Positions 46,051 to 56,899 of a stretch of 64,000 bases of DNA are shown here, piece by piece (position 1 is the stretch's first letter; every line of letters starts with the position of its first letter). The notes beneath the pieces are model-generated. The model was not told the DNA's origin. It made no database searches and saw nothing but the letters and a program-made list of their open reading frames with translations. The DNA is from Neodontobutis hainanensis (lineage: Eukaryota > Chordata > Actinopteri > Gobiiformes > Odontobutidae), in NCBI GenBank assembly GCA_024349245.1, contig JALDNG010000015.1:16083501-16147500 (forward strand), in the 5' to 3' direction. The translations under genes and the position numbers were made by a program.

Positions 46051-47055
46051 CAATTGCAATAATGTGCATTAGATGTTCTTAATGTATTCTCTTACACTCA
46101 AAAAAATGCTGGGTTGTTTCTGTAAACAAATTGTTGGGTTGATTGTGCTGGGTCAAAAAGTTGGGTTGTTTGGGGTACTGTAAACACATTATTGGGTTGC
46201 TCATGCTGGGTAAAATGATTTGTAACGGGGTCATTCATAAATAACCAGTTGGTTGGGTTATTTTGACCCAGCAACTGGTTTATTACTTTCTGGAACTTTC
46301 TGGATTCTTCACTTCTGACTGGAGGAGGCACGCACTCGGAGCGAGCAGTGTTTTATGGTAAGTTAATATGAATGTTTACCTATATTTTTAATAAGTTGTG
46401 GTAACAGCAAGCTAATTTCACTGTTCACCATACAGTCTTTGATATGGAAGTGTGAGGGGTAACGTATTTATTCTGTGAAACATTAAATAGACACTGCTAG
46501 CCGGTTAGCTTTTTTGACAAAATGCAGCATCCTTAAGTCCTTAGTTGTAAACCAGCTAGCTTATATATGCAGCCTTTTTGAAATATGCTGTTTAAATTGT
46601 AAATTAATCACGTAATTATTATCGTATTCATTGTGGACGTTGCGTATTTAAAAGTGAGGAAAGCGTTTTGTATGAAATCCATAGGCCTACAAGCTAAGTT
46701 AGTCCCTCACAGGGCTAGCACGTAAATCGGCGGGAAAATAGCGAGTGAGTTGTGTGTGGAAAGTCTGCTGTATTTTAGAAATACTGGTCAGAAAAAGCAA
46801 CTGAGGTAAGTTCCAGCACAGCCTGCGTGTGTCTTCTGTAAAGTCTCTGTCGGACTCTGAACCAGAATCGTTTTTGCCAAAAAAAAAAAAAAAGGTTTTT
46901 ATATGAATGACATGCAATCTTTACAAACAGCGTCAGAGGAAAGGAGAAATAAATCGATTTCATGTCAGTTATATTGCAGCACTCTAAGTTATTGTGTGTA
47001 ATCAACAGGTTGGGACCAACATGGTTGAATATTTAAACCATGAGATGACTGACTG

Positions 47056-47319
47056 ATGATTCTGTGCCTCAGTGATGAGACAAGGGGGACATCACAGACC
47101 TTTGCCATTATTCCAGGCCACGCCATTGAGACTGGGTCTTTGTTGGAGGCGGTTGATCTTTGCTTTAAAGCTTTTTTTGTTTTTGATGTTCAGTACATCA
47201 AGCAGTGTCTCCCCACCTGGGAGTTTCTCCAGCATGCTGTATATCAAATTGAAGGAAAAGAGTCCTCCTCTGTAAAGTTTTTGAGGACAACAGTGGTTTC
47301 AGGCCCACATGGTATGTAG
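47056..47319 (+). pseudogene. Exon fragment of a multicopy uncharacterised fish protein inside the transposon
   Basis: After an acceptor-like ctgtgcctcag (47062-47072) the frame reads through FAIIPGHAIETG, GSLLEAVDLCFKAFFVFD and QCLPTWEFLQHAVYQIEG, then a donor-like CATG|gtatgt at 47312; the frame stops seven bases later. This resembles, from memory, the C-terminal domain of abundant uncharacterised teleost proteins often annotated with SAM-like or transposon-associated names. Composition is clearly protein-like. With no start-to-stop gene visible around it, it is most likely a captured, incomplete exon. Confidence 0.45.
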
Positions 47320-47493
47320 ATGATTTTAAAATGTATTTTGTTGCTGTTCTTAAATCAACACATCTTAATAAATTTAATTGTAATCGTATGAGAGTTCAAA
47401 TTAGTTGTTTAATGACTTTTAATGCCTGAATATTTGGACAGATTTACATTTGTTATAAAGTCTGTGGGGAAGGGTGAATGTCAGAGGGTGTGT

Positions 47494-47518
47494 GGGTGGG
47501 GGTTGGGATGGGAAGGGG
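47494..47518 (+). other. G-quadruplex-type motif
   Basis: GGGTGGGGGTTGGGATGGG followed by AAGGGG gives five G-runs with loops of 1-2 bases. It lies inside the TIR transposon. Confidence 0.7.
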
Positions 47519-47961
47519 AGATAAAGAATGTATTTAATATTATATACAAACAAAGTATTAAAGAAATGTATTGTTTAAAGAAATAATATGTTTTAAATAA
47601 AATGAGATTGAAATCACACATGACCTCTCTGGTTTATTGTATTACAGAGACAATAATTATTTTACATTCGTAATATAAAATATATTTGTAACTAATGTAT
47701 AAAGGCAGTGAGACAGGAAATAATCAATTTATTATTAAATAATAACTATTTATTTTACTAAACTATTTGTTTGACTTAACCCAGCAAGAGGGTTAATTTT
47801 ACCCACTGGTTGGGTCAAATGAATGACCCAGTAATATGGGTTAAACGGTAAAACCCAGCACTTGGGTCAAACCAACCCAGCGTGTGTTCTGTCCAATAGT
47901 GACCCAGCAGCGTGGTTAAGGTTGGGTTATTTTTTTAACCCAGCAGTATTTAGAGTGTAAG

Positions 47962-48660
47962 TTTTGTATTATGTGTATTTTCCGAACTGCTTTTAATTAA
48001 TAAGTTTTATTTGTCCCTGACTAAATGTAAATTAATGCTGTTTTTGAACACGGGTCAGAACAAAGCAGAGTTACAGTGAGACATTTGACTTGTGCAAAAA
48101 TTCAAGTTAATTGTGAGTCACTTCAAGAATACCTTTACAGGAAACTTTATTTGCATTTAATAAAAACTTTGTTTGTGCTGAGTTAAAATGGGACTTTACC
48201 TAAAATCAAAGTTGAGTAGTAAAGGAAAAAAAGTAAAGAATCTGTCAAGACAAGCTTTGAACTAAAAAGAGGGAAACCCCGCTCTAAGAATAAGCCTTTA
48301 TATCCTTGTACTAGTCTAACAACACAGCTGCAGGGACAAACAACAAACTACCGAGACCAATTTAGGTTTAATCATCCTGTATTTTCAGAAATATGAACAA
48401 AAAACTTAGTTTTACAAAATGGCATTGAAGCCTAATTTTGAAGAGTTACAACATAACAGATGATGATATTTATAAATTGTTTTGCTGTGTATTGTGCTCA
48501 AGCAACTATTCTCTCGGTAATCTAAAGATGTTCATTTGGTCTTCCTAAAAAGTTAAGTTTTAGTTTTTTTCTTATACTTTTATATCTTGACCTTGATGTT
48601 TTAACTGCTAACCTTCCTGCAGTCTTTCTCAGAAGAGTAATTAGATGTTACTGTAACACG
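47962..48660. other. Intergenic DNA
   Basis: AT-rich, no gene or clear repeat seen. Confidence 0.5.
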
Positions 48661-49040
48661 TGTCACGACTCTGGCTGTGACACTGGCTTTCTTGTACTTG
48701 TGTTTTGTTTGGGGGCGGAGTCTCTCGGAAGCAGGCAACAAGACTCACCTGATGTCAACACAGACAAAGACCCATCTTACCTGCCACTCAACGGCCGATT
48801 GTTCAGTCAACTGGATGGTGACTTTTATGATGGCACAGTTCAGAATTACGGTTTGTGGTACGTGACTAATACTACTTACCTTGTCTTCTCGTATTCTTGC
48901 GTCCAGCAGCTTCCAGTTCTTGTCTGCTCCACTCCTGAAGAACGCAATTCAAGCAACTTTTGGAAAATAAAACCACTTAACTTTCAGTCCAATCTTTGGT
49001 CTATTTTTGGGGTCCACCCTTTGTGCTTCCAATAACATGT
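48661..49040 (+). mobile_element. Probable solo LTR of a Ty3/gypsy-type element
   Basis: Begins TGTCACGACTCTGG, the usual start of one group of fish gypsy LTRs. It is GC-richer than the flanks, has AATAAA at 48966, and then a GGGGTCCACC block near the end as in R/U5 of such LTRs. The right end (about 49030-49040, AATAACATGT) has decayed from the expected TGACA, so the boundary is approximate. No internal domains follow. Confidence 0.5.
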
Positions 49041-51527
49041 CTTGTATAAAAAAAATTGGTCTGAGTATAAGAAAAAGACAAAAAGTTAAATTGTTAAAGT
49101 GTAATTATTTTGGGTTTGACACGGTTTAATATATGCTACCAAACTCACTGGTACATCTGCTTTGTTAAAATGTGTATTTAACGATGTAATGTTCTGTCTA
49201 TTTTTATATGACCTGTTGTTATCTTTATGGTACTATGAGATACATTTAATATGACTATGAAATAAATTAATTATATTCACAATAAGATAAGGAATTTAAA
49301 ACTAAATGATTCTTATCTACGTCAAGGCCAAATGAAAGAGCAGGATGTGTCTGAACACGGCTGCAGTCGGTGAAAGGACGGACACGTACCAGTCATGAAT
49401 GAAAAGTGCTGAGTAATTCTGGGAGGGCAGGTTTTTTCCACTAAGACATGAGTTACATTCTTTAGATTCAGTTAACTGGCTTACAACAACATGCACTGTT
49501 GCTAAATGTAGTTTGAGTCATATTAATTCACTGTAGTCCTGTATAGTCTTGCCCAGTATTGGGTTTAGAATCTAAGTCAAAATGCATTGATATGTGAGGT
49601 AACAGTAACAGGTATCAGTATTAGATAACCTATTAACATTAGCAGGTACAAATCTAATCTCTTCATCAAGATAAAACAGAAAATAAAGGCTATGACGGTT
49701 TCTAATTGACACCTAATCATCATACAGTATGTGTCACTTCCTTTGCACTAACAGCAGACACTTAGCTCAGCTGTGACAAGTTCAGGCTCAATACTAAACC
49801 AAATCCCTGCTCACCTGAGTTGACTTTATGTGAGAACGTTCAAAGGTGACAGACGAGATTAAGAAAAGAAATGACACAGAGACAAAAGGGAAGTAGACTG
49901 GATCGTTTGTAGATATGAAGATAGTTTGATGATTGGAATCTGATTACTCTGTTAACTATCTCTAACTCCTAAAGTGACAGCTCTAATGTCAAGATCATTG
50001 CATCTTTTCACTGAATTAAATCGTCACTAACCTGTTTTTTATCGCCGTTCAGTCACTGTTGCATTATTTTCTCACAGTTTAAGTAACAAAAATGGAAGTA
50101 GCTCTGTTCACACTTCACATGTGGTTTTCATTTGGGGTGATACACTTTTTTAACAATACTTATCATACTTTTAGACTTAGCCTTGAAACTGTGCCGATGC
50201 ATTTCATCCTCCTGATATAAAATGAACACAGAAATTGCTTTGTTTTTGTACTTTTAGATTGTGGTAATATGTTAATCCGAGGCGTGAACACTTTGATTTA
50301 TAAAATGCAATGTAAAGGTCTGAACAAAGTCTATTGTCATTGAGTGTGTTCAGAGTCACTATGTGTTTAATGAGTCTTATTAAACATACCCCATAGGGCC
50401 CTGTTCAGACCTGACATCAGACTTTAATCTGTTCACAAATGGACAGTGTTAATCCCAGGTAAGAACCTACTTAGGACATAGGCTACTAAAGCACACATTA
50501 AGCTCAATACTTATTAATTCATGAGGGTTTGTTTGGACAATTCACATTTTGTAAAGATCAATATTAATTGCTTCTCTCTGGGCCATATGTGTTAATTTTA
50601 CTCATTCATCTCTACTGCTTATCCTCCTGAGCCATAACGGGTAATTGATTCCACCATTATTCCTTCATCTGCATTTGTTCTTTATCTGATCTTTTGTAGT
50701 TTTTGTAGATCTGAGTATTTTCATGTTTTTGCCACTTTACCTGAGCATCATCTGCAATTCGCTCCACTTTTCTCATTTTCTGGGGAGATGTAGTTAAATA
50801 CTTGCCAAACTTCAAGGTTAAGTGAGTATGAGTAAAAAAGACTAATGTCCCCAAAAGTGAGTAGTATCATCTGTATTGGGGCAACACAATCTTTGTATTT
50901 GTGTCATAAAGAACTGCACAAGACAGGACAACATCATCTCATATTATCTTTAATGGATTGTAACATATTTCCCATAAAAAGTTAATTTGGGCACACAACA
51001 TATGACACATGGGTGAAATGAGATTCCTCCACAGGGTGGGGGCTCAGGATAGGGATAAGGAGTTAGAGCCGCTGCATTTCCTCATTATAGAAGGGGACCT
51101 TTGTTTAACAAATAAATCTTGCAACAAAAAGGTGCTATAAGTCCTGAGAAAGACACAGTGAAGATGAATTAGTTTTTTTGGCATTAGTCTTCTCTGACAT
51201 GATCTGTTTGGTTTGTTTCCCTGGTTGCCAATACAAATTAAGATAATGATGTTGTAGCATAAACACTGCAGGATTAGTGTCTTTGTGGATCACAGTATCA
51301 GTGTAAACTTCCTTTGACAGCGTGAGTATCTGCTCTGAGATGATGTCAGGGGAAAGTGACACTGTTTTTTGTGTGTCCTGCTCCTTTTCTTCCTGCAGCA
51401 CCATTACATAATCCCTTCTGAATAAAGCACAACGGATACTCACCGACCGACTTTATTCCCTCAACACACTGGGTCTATATCCCTTACCTGTGCTGAATAG
51501 TGCTGAGTGCACTGGGTCTCATTGTAC

Positions 51528-51644
51528 CTGCAGGTTTAGAGCAGGAGGCCCGGGCCCCCGTGGTGATCCGGTGTCCTGCAGGCTCAGGTTTCCTTTAGGG
51601 AAGCCCAGGTATCTTTCCATTTGGCCAACTTCATGTGTGACTTC
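51528..51644 (-). other. Exon-like segment of unknown gene
   Basis: On the minus strand, AG at ctcacag| precedes exactly 117 nt (39 codons) ending CTGCAG|gtacaa. The frame is open throughout and the peptide is protein-like (MERYLGFPKGNLSLQDTG, then SPRGPGPPALNLQ). The sequence is very GC-rich against an AT-rich flank. The acceptor has a poor pyrimidine tract. I do not recognise a family. The plus strand also shows AG/GT signals here, so the strand is uncertain. Confidence 0.25.
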
Positions 51645-52719
51645 CTGTGAGTGGCATCAATGTGACGCAGGAGCTCTCTGGAGACAAGGCCACGATTGTG
51701 TTCTGGGTTAGTTTACCAATCTTTTCTCCACATTTCTTCAGGTTCAGCTCTGGTCTTCTACAGACTTCCTGTAAAGAGCCAAACAGAAGTAGCTGTTTGT
51801 TCACACCTGGCATCAACGTGTCTCCTCAAACTTCTGTTACACCTCAGCCATTATTTAACACATACCTTTAAAAATGTCTTTCAGAAAACATCGTGGCTCT
51901 GTAAATGCCATTTCTTGTGAAACAAATAAATTTCCAGCTTTTTGCACATTACAAATCAAAATAAAGAAGAAATACAAAAATTGTCTTTTGCTGCTGAAAC
52001 AAATGTCTAAATAAAACACTTTTACAAAAATGTTGGTGTTTATTAATGTTGCTTTAACAAATTTTAAATTTTAAGTGTGTGTTTTAAGTGTGTGTTTTGG
52101 AACATGCTTCATCCATGGGGCTTTGGTTTTTGTAATTACTGTCCTGATATTATCTAGTGTTTTTACAAATTTATGTTCTTTTTTTATTATTTAACCTTTA
52201 TTTAACCAGATAAGCCCACTGAGAACCATGTCAAAGTGAACTTTTTCAAAAAAACTCTCTCAATCTTTGGTTCACACGCAACCAAAGGTAATATTTATTA
52301 TGTCTACCTTTTCCCCTTATATTCACTAAAATTAAACAAAACAAAAAGAGGCTTGAAGAAAAATAAATGGGCCTTTTAGGATGAGTGCACACTGTTGAAC
52401 ATAAAACTATGAACACATCCTCTTTCAGTCCAAGTTGATGTCCTTTTTGTTTGTCTCTTTTCCTTTTGAAAAGGTTGTCATGTTTTGCTCAACCTGAGAA
52501 AACTAAGTGCATCCTCCAGGGACCGGGCTAAAAGCTGAAACTCAAGACGATCTCCAGTTTGTGTAGCATAGGTTAAAACATCCTGCACTGAAAGCAGGTA
52601 AAAAAAAAGGGACGCAGACAAATAGGTTCCCACCGTCGGAGAGAGGTCAGCTCTCCTGGGATACACTCGCTCTTTTCTCTCTGGTGAGGCGTGCTACCGA
52701 AGAGTTAATGTGTTCCTTT

Positions 52720-53010
52720 ATTTAAGCTCGGGTCTGGAGTGAAGAAAAGGCTCCCACCCATAACCTGGATGCACACAACAACATGCATCATCTTTCCCAC
52801 GCGCTCTGCATTAACGGCTAATGGACTGACCCCTCTGGCCTCGCCCCTTTGTTTAAGGCTCAGATCACTTTCCTGCTGCTCGATCGGGAACAGCAGGTGA
52901 GCCTCGGCCTCTTATACATCCTTCAGCACGTCAGGTAGCAGTAACCTATATGAGTTTTATTCACTTTGTGTTCAGGGTAAGGAGGTAGCAGCTGGCATCT
53001 GAGCGGTCGC
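52720..53010. other. Possible conserved non-coding element
   Basis: High-complexity, GC-richer block with homeodomain-like GCATTAACGGCTAATGGAC and a 33-nt segment (52864-52896) flanked by ctcag and gtgagc. That segment is open in frame (ITFLLLDREQQ) and could be a micro-exon. Neither interpretation can be confirmed from one sequence. Confidence 0.25.
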
Positions 53011-54404
53011 TCTGGCCATCTTCGAGCGTGTTCTCATTGTATGTTCAGGCATTTAAAAGTCGTGACTAAACACACAATACACTGACCAAAAAGACACATG
53101 ATTATCACATGATGGTGACTCTTAGCTCAAAACAAAGAACAGGTAATTTCTCTTTGCAAACTGAGGCGTCAGGTTGTTTTCAAGCCTCTGTTTTTACTAA
53201 GCTTAGATTAATGCTGTCATAAAGGTTTTCGTTATTCCCTGACTTGTTCCACAATGACTTGTTCCACAAAAATGTTTCCACATGTAGACAGGGTTGGTTG
53301 TTGTCTCTCTTATTAAAAATGTAATGTTAGTTCCACTAGTGATATTTTTACAGATCATTGTCCTGTTGTTGCTGTCCTCTTAACATCTGCAATGAATTGT
53401 TACATCATAAATTAATTAAACTTGTGTTAAAGTTACTAAATCTTACAGTAGTCTATTGTCTGTGCTATGTTGCCTGTTGTGGACTACATCTGCACTGAGT
53501 CAGCTCCTTCTCTGACGTACGCCGGGAAATGTTGGTTCCACTTAAACTGCTGTGATCCTGGGCCGGTTCAACAAACAAAAGTGAAACATTATATTTCAAA
53601 CAGAACATTCTCATTGTTCTTATAGAAATGCACAGTTTCTGCATTAGCTTTACCTTAGGTCTATATGAAAGCTCTAAGAGAACACAAAGGATTACCCATA
53701 GCTAAAATCTAACACTTTACTGTGGTAATGTTTTTTGTTATTTGAGTAGGTGTATTTTTTTACAATTTTAATTTAAGCAAACCAAAAACAGCGCTGCGTG
53801 ATGCCAAAGTTCTCATCTTTACCAATCGGCATTACTATTATGAAGGTTAATTTCTTGACATGTATGACCTTGTGTCCTGAGTTGAAATAAAGAACACAAA
53901 AGACAAATGTACAACAATCAGCACAAAAAGACATTTAGACACACAGAACATACAACACTATGCTGTGACTGCATTACAAATAAAACTACAGAGATAAATA
54001 CATTAAGCAAACAGTATTTTCCATAAGCATCAGTTCAACAAAAAGTAGATTATTTTATACTTGATGGTTAGAGGATTTCCAAAGCAGTCAGCAGAAAAGA
54101 CAAAGACAAAAACAGCATATCTTTGACATTTTTAATTGCCCTTATTTTTCTGTTCACCTTCACTGTGTGGATTTTAACACATACCTGCACATATAATGTC
54201 AAAACAAATCTGTAGGAGTGTAATGCCTTTGATATGAGCAGCATTCCAACTATTCAGAATTGGAAAAAAGTGTTTAGGTTAGACACTTTAAGTAAATTAT
54301 ATCCCACTATTACAGGTGTTTAAATATAAATATTTGAAAAGTTAAACATGCCACATTAGTGATAAGTCCTGTCATGGGATCATTATTGCTTTAACTTTAA
54401 AAAT

Positions 54405-54585
54405 GTACAAGAGGAAGTTAAAAACCTTCCTTTTTAGCTACGCCTACAATCAGTAAGGATAACTGAAAGTGTTTTATCTGCACTCTTCATCTTTTAAATG
54501 TTTCTTATTCTAAATCTTGTTTTTAAAATTTGTATGAATTGTGTATGAATTGTGCTGTAGAAATAAACACACTGTACTCTGCTGG
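54405..54585 (+). repeat. Possible LINE 3'-end remnant
   Basis: AGAGGAAGTTAAAAACCTTCC followed by an A/T-rich stretch, a duplicated TGTATGAATTG, and GTGCTGTAGAAATAAACAC resembles the end of common fish LINE 3' UTRs. Diverged and low confidence. Confidence 0.35.
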
Positions 54586-56474
54586 CAGCAGTAATAACGA
54601 GGAAGGACACACAAACAGAGCAGCTCAAATACAGTTTTACACAGACACACATTCCCCTGGGCTGGACCCAAACAAAACGCACATATGTGAAACTTTAGTT
54701 GCCTCTAATGTTACTTTGAAGTTGTCAGCAGCCGGTGTGAGGCACTGTGTTTGTCACAAAATCCCCGATCAAGGTTTGTCAGTCGCTCAAACATCGCACT
54801 TAAACGAAAACTGGGGATTATCTGCTGCAAATAAAAGGTCAGTGTCAGGGAGCAGCTCAGCAAAGACAACAGAGTGAACTGGATGTATATTGACAAAGAG
54901 GACGTAGAGGAGCAGATTACTTTGAAAGGATTAGAAAGACAAAATGCTATTGTCCAGTGACAATATGAAGTGCTCTAGTGAGTCCTTGACTTACTGCTGC
55001 ATCTTCAAGAGTCATTGTCCACTTTCAGGTGGAAGAAAACTGTCTCAATCTGTAAAAAACGGAATGTCATCATTAAAATATATATTCTTCCAATCATTTG
55101 TCAGATTTTATGGAAAGCATAACCCTTCCTCCAATATCACAGTGCATTAAATACTATCATATCTTGGTCTCAGACATCAAGACCACCCAAGACCATGAAT
55201 GGCATTGTTGTCCATTCTTGTGAATAAATGAAAAACCTCAAACATTGTGTATTCAATTAAAAATCTTTCTCTAATTCTGCCTTCTTTACCAAACACTATG
55301 AGCCCCCATGATTCTGGACTTGAAAACTGGGGCTGTTAGTTTTATTTTTTTTACATTTTACTTGTGTCTATTATAGCATTTTGTAAACCAATTTGGTCTT
55401 GACTCAGCAGATAAAAGTCTTGGTCATGTCATGATCTTGATACCCTCGGGTCTTGGACATGTCTTGGTCTCAATCAATGTGGTCTTGGCTACAACACAAT
55501 TGGAAACTGAAAGGACCAAATAAAATAATTAGAAAAAAAAAACCCTGAAACCTCTTCTCAGCCATTTGTTCAAAAATACTTCCCTTATTTTGCAAGTCTG
55601 TGACAAAATTGTGATTTTCCATCTGTACAGGAAAGATAATTTAACTAAAACATGTGCTGATATTTACTGAGCTGCTGGGAACCTGCCTTTGAGTTTACTG
55701 GATACTTCTTTACCCAATTTATGGTCCTGTATTTCATCATTTGTCACCTCTCATTGTCTGCTTTTAACAGTAAAAGAAAACAAAGGAGGGGCGTATGGCT
55801 GCTGCTGTATGAAACACTATCCCACTGACCTGCCCCCCTGTTTCACAGAGCCATTATAACCCTGCCCTATCTGCCTCAGAATTTGGGCACCTGCCAGGTC
55901 CCACAGTCATTGCTCTAATGAGCAGCGACAGGCCACAGTCAAGCAGGCTTCGACATGCTCACTCCACTTATACGTGTGCTCCAGAGACAGCCACATGTCT
56001 CTTTAAATCTGAGTTTGAGTCATGTCATGGATAAGCTTCTGCTCAGAACATCTTAAAACTCATAATACATACATTTCACACAGAGATCTCAGCTGGAGTT
56101 ACCATTTTAATCCCACCAGAACGATGCTTATAACAAGACTGAGGTTATTAGAGTTTTAAAGGTAATGTGGATTAGAACCTACATGAACTTGAACATTAAA
56201 CGTTCTCTGATAATTTGCAGGTGTAAGGAGATTTATTGGGTTGATATGGTTTAGGTTTAAAGTGGATGTAGTCCCTGAACACCACAATGACCTGCCTACT
56301 TCTTTATTCATGCATTAGTTTAGAGCTTGCCTTAAATGTCTATCTTCAGCGTCGGACCAATGTCTTCCCACAATTATCTCCACCTGGTTAGTCATTATAC
56401 ACGTTTCCCTTTGCTTCCCTCTGTTTTGCTGTGTAAGACATAATCATCAAAAACACATCCTGTAGACCTACAAC

Positions 56475-56570
56475 CAATGGGAGCTTGCTGATTTATTATT
56501 ACTTTAAAATCTTTAATAAAGCCTAGACAACATCTTTAGGTCTCGTTTACTCAAAGATGATGATTGAACC
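56475..56570. repeat. Dispersed repeat family B, 3' fragment
   Basis: CAACCAATGGGAGC and CTTTAATAAAGCCTAGACAA then CATCTTTAGGTCTCGTTT match 24649-24770 (CAACCAATGAGAGC, GATAATAAAGCCTAGATGAC, GTCTTATGGTCTTGTTT). Confidence 0.5.
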
Positions 56571-56812
56571 GTTTTCCTTAGCAAACAATAGAAGTCTCAA
56601 TCCCCTTGTTCTCAAAATAGTTTTAAGATGCTGTTTAAAAAGGATTAAGTTCATCTCATGTAACAACCTTAACAATACTGCTTTGTTTAATGTTGCCATA
56701 GCTTTATCCAAATTAACATTTTAAGGACAGTTGAGACTCGTATCCCGCCGCTGTCCCTGAGAAATCCACACCTGCAGCGTTTTCCTGCCGCGACACCACC
56801 CGTCTGTCAGAG

Positions 56813-56814
<2 letters not shown>

Positions 56815-56898
<84 letters not shown>
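56815..56898. repeat. (CA)42 microsatellite
   Basis: Uninterrupted CA dinucleotide run of 84 bp, likely highly polymorphic. It produces a spurious VC-repeat frame on the minus strand. Confidence 0.98.

Positions 56899-56899
<1 letters not shown>

Larger units (their letters stand above)
46092..47961. mobile_element. TIR DNA transposon (about 1.87 kb) carrying exon-like sequence
   Basis: The left end CTTACACTCAAAAAAATGCT and then GGGTT is mirrored at the right end by AACCCAGCAGTATTTAGAGT and then GTAAG. Both ends carry long subterminal arrays of TGGGTT/AACCCA motifs (46110-46280 and 47775-47945) in inverted orientation. No transposase is recognisable inside. The interior holds two strong splice donors (ATG|gtaagtt at about 46360, GAG|gtaagtt at about 46806) and a coding-like exon at 47073-47311, so it looks like an element that has taken up host or other-element exons. 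Confidence 0.65.
49041..54404. other. Intergenic DNA
   Basis: No gene recognised. It contains the GC-rich exon-like patch at 51528-51644 and a mixed GC-richer stretch at 52480-53040 (possible enhancer, see 52720-53010). Other frames have no recognisable product. Confidence 0.45.

Noticed and set aside
51647..51871. Plus-strand GINVTQELSGDKATIVFW frame as an RbfA-like domain
   Set aside because: The resemblance to RbfA-type motifs is superficial, the frame runs into low-quality sequence, and no neighbouring exons support it.
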